Counted from the first letter of the stretch, positions 24,283 through 33,801 are shown. The stretch is DNA of 64,000 nt from Calothrix sp. NIES-4101 (GCA_004296455.1 AP018280.1:6808794-6872793), one strand, 5' to 3'. Made by a program: numbers and translations. Notes: generated by a model not told the origin, from the letters alone.

Positions 24283-24479
24283 TTTCATCTAAGTCAAGCC
24301 TGGCTTTACGAAGCCAATGCAAAATTGTCGTGTGGTGATTATCTGTTGTCGGCTCGATGTTCCCGCAGACTCATGCCTTTAAGATGCGTCTTGAGACACA
24401 ATTGCTTGACATGGTTTGAGTCGCGCCAAGCTTGGTAAAATTTGAGGAAATGACGACCACATTGTTTACATTTGTAACA
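24283..24479 (-). pseudogene. IS1-type transposase (InsA-like) remnant
   Basis: The minus strand from 24479 reads CYKCKQCGRHFLKFYQAWRD and continues, a zinc-finger start typical of IS1 InsA. After a frameshift near CGGGAAC, the frame continues as GNIEPTTDNHHTTILHWLRK, matching the family's helix-turn-helix. Both ends are missing and the frame is broken, so it is a relic. It occupies the regulatory region between the divergent che operons. Confidence 0.6.
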
Positions 24480-24630
24480 TTATCTCCCTTTCCAAAAACC
24501 ATTCTTGAAAGTTCGAGTTGAATAGCAACAAAGGACATTGCATATTTATTACTTTACCATTAAAATAACGTTATCTTTTCAGCATTAAAAATCTCAACAT
24601 TATTTGAAAGCGGTATATTGCTGAGATTTA

Positions 24631-24664
24631 AAATTAAATAAATTAAATTAAATAAATTAAATTA
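24631..24664. repeat. AT-rich tandem repeat upstream of cheA
   Basis: A 14-bp unit AAATTAAATAAATT occurs twice perfectly (24631-24644, 24645-24658), followed by six bases of a third copy. It lies 40 bases before the cheA start. Slippage here could change promoter spacing. Confidence 0.85.
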
Positions 24665-24703
24665 CCATAAACACAAAGTATCTAATTTTTCACCGAAAAG
24701 GCA

Positions 24704-26890
24704 ATGGAGTTAACTGAAATTAACGATGATATAGAAGCATTCCTCATTGAGAGCTATGAAAATCTGAATCAAATTGAACAAGATATTATTTGTCTAGATA
24801 AAGTATCAGAACAAGGAGAAGCCATAGTTCGCATTTATCGGTCACTCCACACAATTAAAGGAAACTGCGGCTTTTTACCGTTTCCCAAATTGGAATCACT
24901 TGCTCATGCTGGGGAGAATTTGCTCTCGTCTTTACGCGATCGCCAACTAGCAATCACCCCTACGGTTATCAATACTTTACTGCAAATACTTGACAGCATT
25001 CGGCAGATTCTGTCCCAAATTGAAGCAACGAGGCATGAAGGCGATCGCGATTATTCAGCACTAATTACGAGTTTAACTCAATTGCAGTCAACTGAGCAGC
25101 CAACGATTACATCTGTTGTGAATCCGCAAAGGTCACAGACAAATATTGATACTACGTATTCCAATAACGAATTCCCGGAAGTCTCAACCCTGACAGCATC
25201 AGAATCTTCACAGATCCGAGTCAATGTTAACCTGCTAGATCAGGTGATGAACCTCATGGGTGAACTCGTTTTAACCCGTAATCAGGTGATCGGATTTAGT
25301 ACAAAGTTTAAAGATAGTGGCTTTGCTGCTACTTGCCAACACCTGAGTCTTCTGACATCCCAGTTGCAGCAAGAGATCATGAAAACTCGGCTGCAATCAA
25401 TTAGTACCATTTGGCAAAAGTTTCCTCGCGTCACCCGCGATTTAGCGATCGCTTCCGGTAAAGAAGTTAAGGTTGACATGGAGGGAATAGATACTGAACT
25501 GGATAAAAGCATTATTGAAGCGATTAAAGACCCCTTAACTCACTTAGTACGCAACTGTATAGATCATGGCATTGAGTTACCAAGCGAGCGGACTGCTTGT
25601 GGAAAGTCATCTGTCGGACGGCTATTTTTAAGAGCTTTTCATGAAAGTGGCAAAGTCAATATTGAAATTGGCGATGATGGTCATGGTTTGGATTTGGAAA
25701 AACTCAAAAAACGAGCGCAGCAGTTGGGTTTAGTGAGTGCCGTAGAAGCTGCCTCCATGAGTGAGACAGAAGCAATCAACTTAATTTTCTTACCCGGCTT
25801 TTCTTCTTCAGAACAGGTGACAAACCTTTCTGGGCGGGGAGTCGGGATGGATATTGTCAAGACTAATATTGATAAAATTAACGGCACGATTGAAATTTAT
25901 AGCCAGCAAGGACAAGGAACGACATTCAAAATTAAGATTCCCCTGACCTTGGCGATTATTCCCGCATTAATTGTCACCAGTGGCAGCGATCGCTATGCTA
26001 TTCCCCAAGCAAGTATCCAAGAGCTAGTACGTCTAGAAACACAGGCAGTTAATCAGATTGAGATGTTTTACGATGTCCCTGTGTATCGCTTGCGGGACAC
26101 TCTTGTACCATTAGTTTATTTAAATCAAGTATTACAAATACCCAACAGCGTTCCCGAATTGGAAATGTTCAGTCTCGTAATTGTGCAAGTTGATAACTAT
26201 CAATTTGGATTAGTTGTGGACACAATTGAAGACATCCAAGACATTATGGTTAAACCTTTAGGAAAACAGTTAAAGGTGCAATCTTTATTTGCCGGAGCCA
26301 CTATTCTAGGGGATGGCACAGTGACATTAATTATTGATGTTGTTGGTTTAGCAAACCAATCTGGTGTCACCGCTAAACAAAAGCAGCAGTTATTAATTGA
26401 AAACGGCAGAAAAGACCAAGACCAAGTAAGCGATCGCCAAAAAATATTATTATTTGAGGGACCCGGAGGCGATCGCATGGGCATTCCTCTGACCGTTGCC
26501 TTTCGGCTGGAAGAAATTCTTTGTTCTGCGGTAGAGAAAGTAGGTAATCAGGATGTGGTGCAATCTGGCGGTAAAATTTTGCCGCTAATTGACCTGCACA
26601 ACATATTTTCCCATAACTATGAGCATCACCTCGATGAGCAAAGTAGGGCAACTATTGCAGAGACTCTCCAGATAGTAATTGTCTCCCCCTCCGCAAAACT
26701 CAGCGTGGCGTTAGTAGTTGAGCGGATTCTTGACATTGTAGAAGAACCACTGATAATTACAGGTGTCTCTAGTAGACCAGGTGTACTTTTGTGCGCCGTA
26801 TTTCAGGGTAAAATTACAGAAATTCTTGACATTGAGGCTGTAATTCGCATTGCTAACCCTCATTTGCTGCAATTGATTACTAATGGCTGA
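24704..26890 (+). CDS. cheA: CheA histidine kinase with two CheW-like domains
   Basis: Chemotaxis-type kinase of 728 residues that autophosphorylates under receptor control and passes phosphate to CheY and CheB. The Hpt domain (1-110) has phospho-His49 in SLHTIKGNCGF. No clear CheY-binding P2 domain is seen. The P3 dimerisation segment has LLDQVMNLMGELVLTRNQ. HATPase motifs are LVRNCIDHGIE, GDDGHGLDL, LPGFSSSEQ and GRGVGMDIVKTNI. A CheW-like P5 (about 430-560) starts PALIVTSGSDRYAIPQASIQ, and a second, more divergent CheW-like module (about 570-728) starts ILLFEGPGGDRMGIPL. The ending overlaps cheW by eight bases, showing translational coupling. Confidence 0.93.
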   Translation: MELTEINDDIEAFLIESYENLNQIEQDIICLDKVSEQGEAIVRIYRSLHTIKGNCGFLPFPKLESLAHAGENLLSSLRDRQLAITPTVINTLLQILDSIRQILSQIEATRHEGDRDYSALITSLTQLQSTEQPTITSVVNPQRSQTNIDTTYSNNEFPEVSTLTASESSQIRVNVNLLDQVMNLMGELVLTRNQVIGFSTKFKDSGFAATCQHLSLLTSQLQQEIMKTRLQSISTIWQKFPRVTRDLAIASGKEVKVDMEGIDTELDKSIIEAIKDPLTHLVRNCIDHGIELPSERTACGKSSVGRLFLRAFHESGKVNIEIGDDGHGLDLEKLKKRAQQLGLVSAVEAASMSETEAINLIFLPGFSSSEQVTNLSGRGVGMDIVKTNIDKINGTIEIYSQQGQGTTFKIKIPLTLAIIPALIVTSGSDRYAIPQASIQELVRLETQAVNQIEMFYDVPVYRLRDTLVPLVYLNQVLQIPNSVPELEMFSLVIVQVDNYQFGLVVDTIEDIQDIMVKPLGKQLKVQSLFAGATILGDGTVTLIIDVVGLANQSGVTAKQKQQLLIENGRKDQDQVSDRQKILLFEGPGGDRMGIPLTVAFRLEEILCSAVEKVGNQDVVQSGGKILPLIDLHNIFSHNYEHHLDEQSRATIAETLQIVIVSPSAKLSVALVVERILDIVEEPLIITGVSSRPGVLLCAVFQGKITEILDIEAVIRIANPHLLQLITNG

Positions 26891-27353
26891 ACAACAAATT
26901 TGTACATTTTTTCTTCAAGGAGTTTATTTTGGTATTAACGTGCGACACGTTCAAGAAGTGATTCGCCCACAAACAATAACTCGTATACCTTTAGCCCCAC
27001 CAGATATCTGTGGCTTGATTAATTTACGTGGACAAATTATTACTGTAATCGATTTGCAACGCCGACTAGAGATGAGCAAACCGCAGACACAATTAAATAT
27101 AAAACTTGTAGATGAGCCGCAAGGATTTAATATTATTCTACATTTTGAGGATGAAGTAGTCAGTTTGCTGGTCGATAATGTTGGTGATGTATTAGAGTTT
27201 CCACAGAACAGCTTTCAACTCCCACCTACAACCTTAAAAGCTAAAATGCGTTGGATGCTAGCAGGGGCTTACCCTCTCCCAGATGGATTTCTCCTAGTTT
27301 TAGATGCCAAAAAAATTCTAAATGCTAATTTGATAAATCACGTTACCGAGTAA
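26883..27353 (+). CDS. cheW: CheW adaptor protein
   Basis: 156-residue single CheW domain that bridges the receptor and CheA. The domain starts [20 protein letters not shown], followed by [19 protein letters not shown], the conserved receptor-contact region, and [15 protein letters not shown]. Its start codon lies inside the end of cheA (ATGGCTGA overlap), so equal amounts of both proteins are expected. The mcp gene begins 17 bases after its stop, with TTGAGGAG as ribosome site for that gene. Confidence 0.94.
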   Translation: MAEQQICTFFLQGVYFGINVRHVQEVIRPQTITRIPLAPPDICGLINLRGQIITVIDLQRRLEMSKPQTQLNIKLVDEPQGFNIILHFEDEVVSLLVDNVGDVLEFPQNSFQLPPTTLKAKMRWMLAGAYPLPDGFLLVLDAKKILNANLINHVTE

Positions 27354-27370
27354 TTGAGGAGCGCTTTGCA

Positions 27371-28672
27371 ATGACTACGAATCGGGCAGCAAAAACAGCC
27401 AACTCTAGATCTTCCTCACAGAAGAGTGTAGCTTCCCCGACTGATGACGGTGTCACAAAAAAGCAACTGCAAGCGTTATTATTAGCACTGAAATCAGTAA
27501 AAAATGGTGATTTTAGTGTTCGTTTAGCTGCCGATAATAATGAACTGGGTGAAATTGTCTTAGTTTTTAATGAATTGGTAAGTTTAAACCAAAACTTTGC
27601 CCAAGAAGTTTCTCGCTTAACAACCGAAATTGGTACAGAAGGGAAACTTGGCTCTCAAGCTGTTGTCAAAGGAGCAAAGGGGAGTTGGCAAGGATTGCTT
27701 GATAACTTTAACCAAATGTCTACAAATTTAAGAGAGCAGATCAAAAGTATTAATGAAGTCACCCTTGTTGTTGCCCAAGGAAATTTAGCCAAACAAATTG
27801 AGGAAAGCAATGCTGGAGATTTTAAACAGCTGACAGATAATGCCAATCAGATGATTAGCAGCTTGAGGTCTTCAATCAGACAGATGGCAGAAGTTGCCAC
27901 AGCAGTTGCGTCTTCATCAGAAGAATTGACCGCAGTTAGCACAGAAATGACTCAAAACGCCGAACAAACTTCTGAACAGGCAACCTCGGCATCTAGCTCC
28001 GCCGAACAGGTGAGCCAAAATAGCAGTACAATTTTGACTGCGGTAGAGCAGATGAATGCCAGCATTCAAGAAATTGCTAAGACCGTCATGGAAGGGGCAA
28101 AAGTTACGACTCAAGCAGTTAAAACTGCTGACCGCACCAATGAAACAATTAGTAAACTGGGTCAAAGCAGCATTGAAATTGGCAAAGTAATTAAAGTGAT
28201 TACTGCCATCGCTGGGCAAACAAACTTACTGGCGCTCAATGCGACAATTGAGGCCGCAAGAGCCGGAGATGCTGGGAGAGGATTTGCTGTAGTCGCCAAC
28301 GAGGTAAAAGAATTAGCCAAACAAACAGCAAATGCCACTGAAGATATTAGCCAACGCATTGAAGCGATTCAGACAGATACAAAAGCTGCGGTTCAAGCCA
28401 TTACTCAGATTACTGATATTATCAATCAAATCAACGACTTTCAAAGCACGATCGCTAGTGCTATTGAAGAGCAAACAGCAACGACAAATGAAATTAACCG
28501 CAATATTGCTGAGGCAGCCAAAGGAACATCTGATATTGCCAAAAATATCGCAGTTGTGGCATTGAATACTCAAAGTACAACGATTGGTACGAGTAATACC
28601 TTACAGGCAGCTACAGAATTATCGCGTATGGCAGTAGATTTACAGAAAGTCGTCAGCCAGTTTATGTATTAG
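27371..28672 (+). CDS. Soluble methyl-accepting chemotaxis protein
   Basis: 433 residues without any transmembrane segment or obvious sensory domain. After a Ser/Lys-rich start, two HAMP-like modules occupy about 30-165 ([20 protein letters not shown] and [20 protein letters not shown]). They are followed by the signalling hairpin, whose tip [20 protein letters not shown] and [17 protein letters not shown] is the universal CheA/CheW contact. Possible methylation sites lie in the Gln/Glu/Ala/Ser-rich flanks ([30 protein letters not shown]). No C-terminal CheR-docking pentapeptide is present. The double HAMP without a sensor suggests it receives its input from another protein. Confidence 0.93.
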   Translation: MTTNRAAKTANSRSSSQKSVASPTDDGVTKKQLQALLLALKSVKNGDFSVRLAADNNELGEIVLVFNELVSLNQNFAQEVSRLTTEIGTEGKLGSQAVVKGAKGSWQGLLDNFNQMSTNLREQIKSINEVTLVVAQGNLAKQIEESNAGDFKQLTDNANQMISSLRSSIRQMAEVATAVASSSEELTAVSTEMTQNAEQTSEQATSASSSAEQVSQNSSTILTAVEQMNASIQEIAKTVMEGAKVTTQAVKTADRTNETISKLGQSSIEIGKVIKVITAIAGQTNLLALNATIEAARAGDAGRGFAVVANEVKELAKQTANATEDISQRIEAIQTDTKAAVQAITQITDIINQINDFQSTIASAIEEQTATTNEINRNIAEAAKGTSDIAKNIAVVALNTQSTTIGTSNTLQAATELSRMAVDLQKVVSQFMY

Positions 28673-28770
28673 TTTTTTTTCAGTGTTCTTAATTCCCAAA
28701 AACAGTAAAAATATTCTTCTGTTTTAACTTTTGACTTTTGACTTGATTTGTCCCTAATCCCCAATCCCCA

Positions 28771-29844
28771 ATGCCCAAAATTCGGGTACTAGTTGTTGAT
28801 GACGCAGTAGTAGTTCGCAGCCGAATCAGTAAGATTTTATCCATCGATCCAGAACTAGAAGTGGTAGGAGTCGCTGCCAACGGTCGCATCGCCCTTGCCA
28901 AAATTCCCCAGGTCAATCCAGATATTGTGATCCTGGATATCGAAATGCCAGAAATGGATGGTTTACAAACTCTCTCCGCGATTCGCCAAATCTATCCCCA
29001 CCTAGCAGTGATTATGTTCAGTACCTCTACACGGACTGGAGCGATCGCAACACTCGAAGCTCTTTCTTTAGGGGCTTCAGATTATGCTACAAAACCTAGT
29101 AACTTAGGAAGTGTAGAGGCGATAAATCAACATATTCAAGCGGATTTAATTCCCAAAATCAAAGTATTTGGTGCAATAACTACTACATTGACAACACCAA
29201 GTACGGTTGCTCATCCAGTTGTTTTTCCCGTTTCTACCCATCCCAAGCGGGTAGAGGTTGTCGCAATTGGGGTTTCTACTGGAGGGCCTAATGCCCTAAC
29301 CGTATTGCTTAGAGAGCTTCCAGACGATTTATCAGTTCCCGTTTTGATTGTGCAACACATGCCCCCCATGTTTACGAAACTATTAGCTGAACGCTTATCT
29401 TCTAAATGTCAAATCCCAGTAAATGAAGCGGTTCCCGGAGTGGTATTAGAAGCTGGACAAGCTTGGATTGCACCGGGAGATTTTCATTTAGTTGTGCAAC
29501 GCGACAAAGGTGTGGTTCGACTTGCTACTCATCAAGCACCGAGCGAAAATTCCTGCCGTCCTTCAGTAGATGTACTGTTCCGCTCGGTAGCAGAAGTTTA
29601 TGGTGCTGGCGCGATCGCAGTCATCCTTACAGGTATGGGGCAAGATGGGTTACATGGCTGTAAGTGTATCCGTGAGGCGGGTGGACAAGTGCTAGCCCAA
29701 GACAAAGCTAGTAGCGTAGTGTGGGGAATGCCTGGTTTTGTGGTCAATGCTGGACTTGCCGATCAAATTGTTCCCCTTGAGCAAATGGCAAGTGAAATTA
29801 TGCGGCGAATTAGTGATCATCAAATTCCTATTTCAGGTCTGTAA
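28771..29844 (+). CDS. cheB: CheB receptor methylesterase/deamidase
   Basis: 357 residues: receiver domain (1-120; DDAVVVRSR, acceptor Asp in VILDIEMPEMDG, Lys in YATKPSN) and a C-terminal methylesterase domain (about 165-350). Catalytic Ser lies in GVSTGGPNAL, His in VQHMPPMF and Asp in GMGQDGLHG. It removes methyl groups from receptor glutamates when phosphorylated by CheA. The upstream 98 bases contain TCCCCAATCCCCAATGCCCAA-like low complexity; the ATG sits inside it and has no good Shine-Dalgarno, so translation may be weak. It overlaps cheR by one base (TAATG). Confidence 0.94.
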   Translation: MPKIRVLVVDDAVVVRSRISKILSIDPELEVVGVAANGRIALAKIPQVNPDIVILDIEMPEMDGLQTLSAIRQIYPHLAVIMFSTSTRTGAIATLEALSLGASDYATKPSNLGSVEAINQHIQADLIPKIKVFGAITTTLTTPSTVAHPVVFPVSTHPKRVEVVAIGVSTGGPNALTVLLRELPDDLSVPVLIVQHMPPMFTKLLAERLSSKCQIPVNEAVPGVVLEAGQAWIAPGDFHLVVQRDKGVVRLATHQAPSENSCRPSVDVLFRSVAEVYGAGAIAVILTGMGQDGLHGCKCIREAGGQVLAQDKASSVVWGMPGFVVNAGLADQIVPLEQMASEIMRRISDHQIPISGL

Positions 29845-30680
29845 TGGAACAGGCTAAGGGTGTCAGCACCAATGATTTTGAGTATCTTCGTCAATTGGTT
29901 CGTGATCATTCAGCAGTTGTGTTGTCTGCTGAGAAAAGCTATCTGGCAGAGTTACATTTACAACCAATTGCCGAATCAGCAGGATTTACTTTAATTGCTG
30001 AACTGGTAAAATACCTACGCACTCAACCCTTTAACAATCTTCATGTCCAGACAATCGAGGCGTTAGTCACTAATGAAACCTCATTCTTTCGAGATCATCA
30101 CCCTTTTGAAGCACTAAGACAATACATACTACCAGAGTTAATCAAAAAACGGGCTATTGAGCGATCGCTAAACATTTGGTGTGCTGCTTGCTCTAATGGA
30201 CAAGAACCCTACAGCATCGCTATGCTAATTCGTGAACATTTTCCCTTACTTACCAATTGGTCTATCAGGCTAATTGCTAGCGATTTTTCCACCAAAGTAT
30301 TAGCACGTGCCGAAAAAGGGCATTATAACCAACTGGAAATTAGCCGTGGACTATCTAAACATCTCCGTGACAAGTACTTTCATCGGCTAGATAGTGACTG
30401 GCAAATAAAGTCCGAAATTCGCCAGATGGCAGAGTTTCGTCAGATCAACCTGATGCAATCTTGGTCATCCCTTCCCGAAATCGACGTGATCTTTTTACGC
30501 AATGTTTTAATCTACTATGATATGGCAACCAAGAAAGCCTTGCTGAAAAAGGTAAAACAGCAATTAAGAACAGATGGCTACCTGTTTCTCGGTAGTGCTG
30601 AGACGATTATCAACCTGGATGGCTCATTCAAGCCGATTTCATTTAACAAAGGTATCTGCTATCAATTACACAATGCTTAA
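29844..30680 (+). CDS. cheR: CheR receptor methyltransferase
   Basis: 278 residues. It uses S-adenosylmethionine to methylate receptor glutamates. A small N-terminal helical domain (about 1-75) contacts the receptor, and the Rossmann methyltransferase domain follows: NETSFFRDHHPFEAL, the SAM-binding WCAACSNGQEPYSIAM, LIASDFSTKVLARAEKG and the VIFLRNVLIYYD block. No beta-subdomain or TPR extension is obvious beyond the core. Start and stop overlap with cheB (ATG at 29844 uses the last base of the cheB stop codon), completing a coupled cheA-W-mcp-B-R operon. cheB/cheR pairs are absent from most cyanobacterial phototaxis loci. Confidence 0.93.
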   Translation: MEQAKGVSTNDFEYLRQLVRDHSAVVLSAEKSYLAELHLQPIAESAGFTLIAELVKYLRTQPFNNLHVQTIEALVTNETSFFRDHHPFEALRQYILPELIKKRAIERSLNIWCAACSNGQEPYSIAMLIREHFPLLTNWSIRLIASDFSTKVLARAEKGHYNQLEISRGLSKHLRDKYFHRLDSDWQIKSEIRQMAEFRQINLMQSWSSLPEIDVIFLRNVLIYYDMATKKALLKKVKQQLRTDGYLFLGSAETIINLDGSFKPISFNKGICYQLHNA

Positions 30681-30915
30681 CCCGGATTTATCGCTTGTGT
30701 AGCAAAAACTTCTTGGGTATCCGCCGATAGGTATTAGATTTTACCCAAAGACAAACTTCTGTATTTTGATTCTGGAACAATTCTAAAATTTACATGTCAC
30801 TTTGTAGTATTCCATTTTCACTACTAGATTCCGACTCCGTTTTCTTCCGGATATATCAAAAAGAAGAAGAAAACTTGTCCTAGTAATTCTCACACACACA
30901 CTCGAAATAATACGC

Positions 30916-32193
30916 ATGAAGTTACGCTTTCTATTACTTAGCGTCGCCAGTATTGGGCTGCTTTCTTTTCCTGCAAATGCTTCTCGACTAGAGTCATGGT
31001 ATTTCGATCAGGCACAAAATCAACTCAATATTACTACAGAATCAGCAGTACAACCGAAAGCATTCTTAATTAAGAACCCGACACGATTGGTACTAGATTT
31101 ACCAAATACAAACATTGAGGGAAATACAATACGCGATCGCTTTGGTTCTACAGTTAGAGAAGTTCGCCTTGGTAAAGTTGATAGCAAAACTGCTAGGGTT
31201 GTTGTGGAATTAGCACCGGGATATACTGTTTCACCCGAAAAGGTATTAATTCGTGGTGATTCGGCTTCACACTGGATTGTGAATTTCTCATCCATCGAAC
31301 GTATTTCCAGTGGTGGTTCTGAATCTAGCGAAGAAAAATTTCCCGTTCAAGTAGGGAGTATTTCTCCTTTTGCTGGCGTAGTTCCTTTAGGTAGTGAAAT
31401 ATCACAACTAGCGGCTCAAGTGAGAACCCTAATGGCGCGTTATAAATCAATCGAACCGGGAATATTTGTTCTGGATTTAGACACAGGTAATTATTTAGAT
31501 TACAACGGGGAAAAAGTCTTTTCAGCAGCCAGTACAATTAAGTTTCCAATTCTAATTGCTCTTTTTCAAGAAATAGATGCGGGTAGAATCAAACCGAATG
31601 AAACCTTGGTGATGCGACGCGACTTGATAACGGGTGGTTCTGGAAATATGCAGTACAAACCTGCTGGAACTCGCTTTAACTTGATGGAAACTGCCACCAA
31701 AATGATTACCATCAGCGATAATACTGCAACCAACATGATTATTGATCGTTTGGGTGGAAAATCAAAACTCAATCCTCGCTTTCGCAATTGGGGATTACAA
31801 AATACGGTTATTCGCAATCTTTTAGGTGATTTTAAAGGTACAAATACCACTAGTCCCAAAGATTTGGTGAGACTATCGGCATTGATTTCCAATAATCAGT
31901 TATTGACTAACTCCAGTCAGACTAAAGTAATAGATATTATGCGCCGTGTGCAGAATAGAAGTTTACTTGCATCTGGAATTGGCAAAGGTGCAGTCATTGC
32001 TCATAAAACTGGAACATTAGGAGTAATTCTGGGAGATGCAGGAATTATTCAACTACCATCAGGTAAGCGTTATCTAGCTGGTATCATGGTCAGAAGACCT
32101 TTTGGGGATTCGCGAGGAACCCAATTTATCAGTCAAGTTTCTAAAGTTGTGTATGGCTATCTGAGTCAACCGAGAGTTGCCAGACAACCATAA
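30916..32193 (+). CDS. AMIN domain fused to class A beta-lactamase-fold serine hydrolase
   Basis: 425 residues. The signal peptide ends FPANA. Residues 24-128 form an AMIN domain (LESWYFDQAQNQLNITTESA, TRLVLDLPNT, VREVRLGKVD), a module that localises cell-wall enzymes to peptidoglycan. Residues 160-420 are a serine hydrolase of the class A beta-lactamase fold: Ser206-x-x-Lys209 (STIK), Ser267-Asp-Asn269 (SDN) and Lys364-Thr-Gly366 (KTG) are all intact. The omega-loop Glu of class A beta-lactamases is not obvious, so a penicillin-binding or peptidoglycan-directed role is as likely as antibiotic hydrolysis. It acts in the periplasm. It is monocistronic, with a CA-rich leader. Confidence 0.88.
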   Translation: MKLRFLLLSVASIGLLSFPANASRLESWYFDQAQNQLNITTESAVQPKAFLIKNPTRLVLDLPNTNIEGNTIRDRFGSTVREVRLGKVDSKTARVVVELAPGYTVSPEKVLIRGDSASHWIVNFSSIERISSGGSESSEEKFPVQVGSISPFAGVVPLGSEISQLAAQVRTLMARYKSIEPGIFVLDLDTGNYLDYNGEKVFSAASTIKFPILIALFQEIDAGRIKPNETLVMRRDLITGGSGNMQYKPAGTRFNLMETATKMITISDNTATNMIIDRLGGKSKLNPRFRNWGLQNTVIRNLLGDFKGTNTTSPKDLVRLSALISNNQLLTNSSQTKVIDIMRRVQNRSLLASGIGKGAVIAHKTGTLGVILGDAGIIQLPSGKRYLAGIMVRRPFGDSRGTQFISQVSKVVYGYLSQPRVARQP

Positions 32194-32221
32194 TAATTCG
32201 TAATTCGTAATTACTTGTGTT

Positions 32222-32890
32222 CTAACTCAGCACTTTTAACTGCTTAAAAAACTCTTGCAATTTGGCTTCATCTAATTTGCCTTGACTGCGTACACCACTG
32301 CATAAATCAAGCCCAAAAGGAGCAACTATTTCGACTGCAAGAGCAACATTTTCGGGTTTTAGTCCTCCTGCTAAAAATATTGGCACGTTTACCAATTCAC
32401 GAATTTGATTACTTAACTTCCAGTCGTGAATTCGTCCTGTTCCTCCCAACTTTTTGATTGCTAGCGATTGATTCCCTGAATCTAGTAATAGCGCATCGAC
32501 TTGGGGAGCAATTTTTATTGCTTCCTCAACCGATCTTTCATCTGTAACATGAATTACTTGTACAATCGAAACATTAGTTAATGCTGTACGAATATCTTGA
32601 TAACTACCAGATAATAGCCGATCGCATATTTGCACAGTATTACAACGGCAACGCCTTAATTGTTCGATTATTGCCTCAGTTTCTTGATAGCTAGTGAGCA
32701 AAAATGTAGCGATTGGTGGTGGTATTTTTGCAGTAATTTCAGTGATTAATTCCTCAGAAATTACCCCTGGGCCACTAGGCATATTTGATACGAAACCCAG
32801 TGCAGAAGCTCCACTATTGATGGCTATCCAAGCTTCTTCTATACTGCTAATACAGCAAACTTTAACTCTGGGTGTTGTTGTTGCTTTCAT
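32222..32890 (-). CDS. Phosphoribosylanthranilate isomerase family protein (TrpF-like)
   Basis: 222-residue TIM barrel. The N-terminal VKVCCISSIEEAWIAINSGA corresponds to the KICGI start of TrpF, GASALGFV to the second strand, and the C-terminal IFLAGGLKPENVALAVE and GLDLCSGVRS to the phosphate-binding loops. The Cys of the KICG motif is retained but followed by Cys-Ile rather than Gly-Ile, and the family's catalytic Asp region is VDALLLDSG. A diverged paralog of TrpF rather than the housekeeping enzyme is quite possible, so no symbol is given. No tryptophan genes are adjacent. Confidence 0.75.
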   Translation of the reverse strand: MKATTTPRVKVCCISSIEEAWIAINSGASALGFVSNMPSGPGVISEELITEITAKIPPPIATFLLTSYQETEAIIEQLRRCRCNTVQICDRLLSGSYQDIRTALTNVSIVQVIHVTDERSVEEAIKIAPQVDALLLDSGNQSLAIKKLGGTGRIHDWKLSNQIRELVNVPIFLAGGLKPENVALAVEIVAPFGLDLCSGVRSQGKLDEAKLQEFFKQLKVLS

Positions 32891-33375
32891 CTATCTATAA
32901 AATTACGAGTTTTGAACAAAGCTAGATTAGCAGTAAAAATTTAGTATCAGCAAATACTAATTTTCTACCTAACTCAAACTCGATTACCAACTCATTTCCC
33001 CAAAATATAAAATTCTCGCTACAGCTAAAGCAAATAAAGCTAATTTAGCTATAACGAGCCATATACTTCTGATTTGGAGCCATTGAAAACCTTCGGTAGA
33101 AACAATCAACTAAATTCTAGTCTTGTTGTTTCTACCTATTTATAAAATTATTATTAAACTGGCAAATAATCTATCTATCGGAAGGAATATTTAAATTGTT
33201 CATTGAAATTCTGTTCATCGCGGTTGAAAGATTGTTCTGGAATTAGGGTATTAAAAAGAGCAATTACCAACCAAAACTCAATGGTGAACAACGAACGAAG
33301 ATAAAACTTGAAGAAATGGCTAATTACACAACTTGCAATTAGCCAGGAGCAACCAGGAACACTTATCAAGGGCAA
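32891..33375. other. Non-coding gap
   Basis: About 480 bases. An imperfect inverted repeat CTCG..CAGCTAAA and TTTAGCT..CGAG at about 33014-33058 is visible. The reverse open frame of 66 codons at 33175-33375 has no start signal and is rejected. Nothing else is supported. Confidence 0.45.
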
Positions 33376-33801
33376 TCAGCAATCGCAATCATTCTCATAT
33401 ATGCAGCTAGATAGATAATTACCCCTAATCTCATTGTTAAAGTATTTGCCAACGGAGTTTGTATCATGCAAATCCTGCCAAACCTCCGGCTCTACACCTG
33501 CATATTGGTAAACTGCACCGTTACGAAATTCTATTTGTAAAACAGACATGTCCGCATCATAGCCAACTGCATTTGCCATCGACGAATTAATTGGTAACAT
33601 TGCGAACGATTCATTAACTGGAGGAAGTGCAGTTGCTTCTGCAACTATCTCATTTAGTTCTTGCAATCCTTCAAATGCTGCGACTGGTGCTTCTATCTCC
33701 AATAATTCCAGTTCATCGCCTCGATTTAATAATAGCTGCAAGTGACCATCTATATGGGCTACAGCAATTACACTACCCAAATTCAGTCTCGATAGCTTCA
33801 T
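33376..33801 (-). CDS. KTSC-domain protein
   Basis: 141 residues from the ATG at 33801, chosen because AGGAGAG lies upstream at suitable distance; an upstream in-frame extension of 30 codons is not expected to be translated. Residues 1-50 (LNLGSVIAVAHIDGHLQLLL) are a small beta domain, and residues 70-141 form a KTSC domain: INSSMANAVGYDADMSVLQI, YQYAGVEPEVWQDL and SVGKYFNNEIRGNY. KTSC modules are named for a Lys-Thr-Ser-Cys pattern and often follow nucleic-acid enzymes; here Ser-Ser replaces the core. The protein ends in a Cys-rich CIYENDCDC, possibly metal-binding. Role unknown. Confidence 0.75.
   Translation of the reverse strand: MKLSRLNLGSVIAVAHIDGHLQLLLNRGDELELLEIEAPVAAFEGLQELNEIVAEATALPPVNESFAMLPINSSMANAVGYDADMSVLQIEFRNGAVYQYAGVEPEVWQDLHDTNSVGKYFNNEIRGNYLSSCIYENDCDC

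Noticed and set aside
32222-32890. Calling this gene the housekeeping trpF
   Set aside because: The KICGI motif is altered to KVCCIS and no tryptophan genes are nearby, so only the family is given.
33175-33375. 66-codon reverse frame upstream of trpF-like gene
   Set aside because: No ribosome site, and it is bounded by stop codons consistent with chance.
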